Shown here in pieces: positions 60,835-64,000 of a DNA stretch of 64,000 nt. The notes beneath the pieces were generated by a model. That model had not been told where the DNA came from, did no database searches, and was given only the letters and a program-made list of their open reading frames with translations. The position numbers and the translations under genes are program-made. Origin of the DNA: Brevibacillus agri (lineage in GTDB: Bacteria > Bacillota > Bacilli > Brevibacillales > Brevibacillaceae); contig NZ_CP026363.1 in NCBI RefSeq assembly GCF_004117055.1, positions 1,155,001-1,219,000 of the forward strand, in the 5' to 3' direction. Each line of letters starts with the position of its first letter. The first letter of the stretch is position 1.

Positions 60835-61031
60835 TGTCGATGGACTATGTACAGGTGCTCGCTGCTGTTGTCTGTTTTCTCGTCTTGGTCGTCGCCTTCA
60901 AGCACGTCGACCTGCAAATTCGCATCAACAACATTTTGGATCTGCAACTGAAGGCGAACAAGGAAAAAGAAAAAGAGGCAGAGTCGATCGAGAAAAAAAG
61001 CGATCCGCCTGCCACTGACGACAGATTGTAA
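60831..61031 (+). CDS. small membrane-anchored protein, end replaced by the IS30 edge
   Basis: 66 residues: one membrane helix (YVQVLAAVVCFLVLVVAF), then a charged coiled-coil-like tail (KANKEKEKEAESIEKK). The last codon and the stop lie inside the left inverted repeat of the IS30 element (from 61025), so the original C-terminus is probably lost. GGAG lies about 11 bp before the ATG. Function unknown; the open frame at 62088-62570 may be the missing part. Confidence 0.55.
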   Translation: MMSMDYVQVLAAVVCFLVLVVAFKHVDLQIRINNILDLQLKANKEKEKEAESIEKKSDPPATDDRL

Positions 61032-62087
61032 TATCAAGTGCGACACCTAGATAAAAAAACGGCCCATGATTGATTCGTGTAAAATGAAGTCACGACAACA
61101 CCATTTACACAGGAGAATCAATCATGAGTTATACACATCTTAGCATAACAGAGCGTAGTGAGCTAGCACTCCTTCATCGGTTGGGTTGGTCTGCCCGCGC
61201 CATTGCCAGAGAACTCAAACGGCATCATGCTACCATTGCCCGTGAGTTAAAACGGGGTTGTAAGGCAGGGGAATATCAGGCAGAAGCCGCGCATGAGGTT
61301 TACGAGAAACGTCGCGAACGGTCTGTTCCCAGAGGCAAGCGGACTCCTGAACGTGAGCATTACATTGCCAGTAAGCTGGCGCAGACCTGGTCTCCCGAGC
61401 AGATTGCCGGACGGATGAGTCAGGAATGCCCCGAACAGAAAGTGTCGTTTAAAACGATGTATCGCTGGCTGTATCAGGGCTTTTTGGTTAAAGGAGATAC
61501 CACCGTTCTGCGCCACAAAGGGAAACGCCGGAGACCAATCGAAACACGTGGTCGTTTCAACGTAGGAAAGTCCATTCGGCAGCGACCCAAGGAAGTACGA
61601 AAGCGTGAGAGCTTTGGTCATTGGGAACGGGATACGGTTGTTTCCAGCCGTGGAAAAAGTAAGGCGTGTGTCGCGACGTTCGCTGAGCGCAAGACACGCT
61701 TTTACCTTGCCGTAAAGATGCCTGATCGTACCTCGGCTTCCATGGAAAAGGCCTTTGGTTTCGTTGCTGAGTCGTTACCGAAAGGATCGTTTCAAACAGC
61801 TACCGTTGACCGTGGCAAAGAGTTTGCCTGTTACGAACGGCTGGAGTCAGCACATGGCGTAAACATTTACTTTGCCGATCCCTACTCTTCCTGGCAAAGG
61901 GGCACGAACGAGAACGCAAATGGCCTTCTGCGAGAATTTTTTCCCAAAGGCAAGGATTTTGCCGAAGTCTCCGAGGAGGAACTGATTCAGGCCTTGGAGC
62001 TCATTAACAATCGGCCAAGAAAATGTCTGGGTTGGAAGACCGCTTACGAATCATTCATGGAAGCTCTGTCGCACTTGTCTTGACAAT
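61025..62087 (+). mobile_element. IS30-family insertion sequence
   Basis: 1063 bp, the usual length. The 21-bp terminal repeats match at 17 positions: left ATTGTAATATCAAGTGCGACA, cut here as ATTGT...CAAGTGCGACA, and right TGTCGCACTTG...ACAAT. One transposase gene. No target duplication is visible, so the flanks may have rearranged. Confidence 0.85.
61124..62083 (+). CDS. IS30-family transposase
   Basis: 319 residues. N-terminal helix-turn-helix (LSITERSELALLHRLGWSARAIARELKRHHATIARELKRG), then the DDE domain with Asp in GHWERDTVVSS, Asp in TATVDRGKEFA and Glu in the block SSWQRGTNENANGLLREFFPKG. All look intact. The ATG has CAGGAG upstream. The stop codon lies inside the right inverted repeat. 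Confidence 0.94.
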   Translation: MSYTHLSITERSELALLHRLGWSARAIARELKRHHATIARELKRGCKAGEYQAEAAHEVYEKRRERSVPRGKRTPEREHYIASKLAQTWSPEQIAGRMSQECPEQKVSFKTMYRWLYQGFLVKGDTTVLRHKGKRRRPIETRGRFNVGKSIRQRPKEVRKRESFGHWERDTVVSSRGKSKACVATFAERKTRFYLAVKMPDRTSASMEKAFGFVAESLPKGSFQTATVDRGKEFACYERLESAHGVNIYFADPYSSWQRGTNENANGLLREFFPKGKDFAEVSEEELIQALELINNRPRKCLGWKTAYESFMEALSHLS

Positions 62088-62570
62088 TCGTCATGGGAGA
62101 ATGACCTGGCAAAAAAGCCGGAGCAGGCTGTTCAGGCAGTCGAGGCATACAGGCATTTCTGGACGGCGATGTACTCGCTGGCGCTCGCTTTTCTTGAGTT
62201 AACGGAGCAGCTCATGCTAGAGATGGCGAATCTCCGCCGCCCATCGCCCGATCGGCGTCTGGCCGAACAGCAAGTCATCCAGGTGCTTGAACTGTTGGAC
62301 GACCTTTCCCGTTTCGTGCTCCATTCGTCTTTGAACCAGTTGGAAGGCTACTGTTCTCCCTCCGCCGCGTTTTCAACGGCTTTTAAACAAAGGCTGAAAG
62401 ATTCGATACTCCCCTTGAAAAAGTACGGTGAACCTGGAGGGCCTGTTCGTTCCGTTGTACAGACTCACGGCAATTATCAGGCTCCTTGGCTGAATCGGGA
62501 GGTTTTTCCAGGGAGAACCAAGAGCCACAAGGTCGTGGGGCAAGCGAAAAAGTGGAAGAAGCAGCCGTAA
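62088..62570 (+). pseudogene. C-terminal part of a gene cut by the IS30 element
   Basis: The frame is open right from the IS edge (SSWENDLAKKPEQAVQAVEAYRHFWTAMYSLALAFLELTEQLM onward) and ends at 62570; about 160 residues, helical at first, basic at the end. No ribosome-binding site stands before the internal ATG at 62169. It is probably the remainder of an interrupted gene, perhaps of the membrane-anchored protein at 60831. Family not recognised. Confidence 0.6.
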
Positions 62571-62602
62571 AGTGTGGGGGCAAACGGCTTTTCGCTAGCT
62601 GA

Positions 62603-63561
<959 letters not shown>

Positions 63562-63581
63562 AATCGACTACAAACCGCACG

Positions 63582-63626
63582 GGCAAAGGGGTTGCGTACG
63601 CGCTGTCCCTTTGCCTCTTTCTTTTG
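63582..63626 (+). terminator. terminator after the collagen-like gene
   Basis: Stem GGCAAAGGG/CCCTTTGCC, then TCTTTCTTTT. Confidence 0.82.
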
Positions 63627-63787
63627 GCGAGAGACAGTTTACATTTTAGATGGACTTTCAAATGTAATTCGTGCGCGGACGGTGTACAATGGGGGAGTAG
63701 TAAAAATATTTCGTTAATAAATCTTGGATGATAGTATAATATTATCGGAATAAGTATGCCGATCATTCGGAGTGGGGACAGGTGGCA

Positions 63788-64000
63788 ATGGACGACTTGG
63801 CACTTTTTTTGGACGAGCATGAGGAAGCAGCGGTAGAAGAGTTCAGGAAACGGATCATGGTGTCTGAGCACGACCAGTTCAACGGAATTATTCATCTGAA
63901 CGGACAAGCCATGTACCGCATGGTGGCCGACTATCTCCGTTCGAAGATTACGCATGAGGATATCAAACAGCTTGCATATAAAGTAGCGCACGAACGGAAT
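63788..64000 (+). CDS. N-terminus of a HisK_N-type histidine kinase, cut by the window
   Basis: 71 residues are visible before the window ends: MDDLALFLDEHEEAAVEEFR followed by KRIMVSEHDQFNGIIHLNGQAMYRM. The helical pattern with a conserved ...HLNGQAMYRMV block is that of the N-terminal domain found on Bacillales sensor kinases (HisK_N). The kinase core would lie to the right of the window. GACAGGTGG precedes the ATG; a TATAAT box lies at 63735-63740. Confidence 0.65.
   Translation, partial: MDDLALFLDEHEEAAVEEFRKRIMVSEHDQFNGIIHLNGQAMYRMVADYLRSKITHEDIKQLAYKVAHERN

Overview
The window looks like the chromosome of a spore-forming Firmicute of the Paenibacillaceae, most likely Brevibacillus. Evidence read from the sequence: the order TPR protein-trxB-rapZ-yvcK-whiA-crh, a CggR-controlled glycolytic operon, an H-type small acid-soluble spore protein, a collagen-like exosporium-type protein, a DUF4023 protein and several sporulation-kinase-like sensors. 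The genus is an inference from gene order and protein style, not a database result. Backbone genes are moderately GC-rich; 40.3-45.7 kb is clearly AT-richer.

Layout. 1-2 kb: 3' part of a 23S rRNA gene followed directly (no 5S) by tRNA-Asp, Phe, Lys and Gly. 2-3.4 kb: stand-alone IS200/IS605-type tnpB with its right-end guide-RNA region. 3.5-10 kb: TPR gene, trxB, rapZ, yvcK, whiA, crh, then two small genes including sspH. 10.3-16.5 kb: clpP under a CtsR box (minus strand), small secreted/membrane proteins, an orphan amino-acid-type binding protein, a PAS histidine kinase and tRNA-Arg(CCG). 16.6-27 kb: sigL, a glutaredoxin-like gene, and the glycolytic operon cggR-nhaC-gapA-pgk-tpiA-gpmI-eno, with a Na+/H+ antiporter gene placed unusually between cggR and gapA. 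27-36 kb: candidate spore protein, divergent Fur-type siderophore importer, ECF sigma factor with membrane partner, FetAB-like exporter, cytochrome c. 36-40.3 kb: secG-rnr-smpB-ssrA.

40.3-46.9 kb is accessory: an element sits at the 3' end of ssrA, with an integrase gene split by an IS4-type element (removing the IS plus one 9-bp duplication restores the frame exactly), an excisionase, a type II restriction-modification pair and an IS3-family element. No right attachment site could be found.

47-64 kb: amidinohydrolase divergent from an IclR regulator, a frameshifted DUF421 gene, a frameshifted GNAT gene, a KinB-like sensor kinase, a SAM-I riboswitch in front of a ribose-type ABC transporter (candidate uptake system for a methionine-salvage sugar), a gene-poor stretch with a long hairpin and a dispersed repeat, a hydrolase, methionine aminopeptidase, DNA glycosylase, DinB protein, an IS30 element that appears to have broken a gene, a frameshifted collagen-like gene and the start of a histidine kinase.

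The observations most worth following are the SAM-riboswitch-controlled ribose-type transporter, the interrupted ssrA island, the antiporter inside the CggR operon, the dispersed intergenic repeat family and the 101-nt hairpin at 56.2 kb. No wholly new system could be demonstrated from sequence alone.
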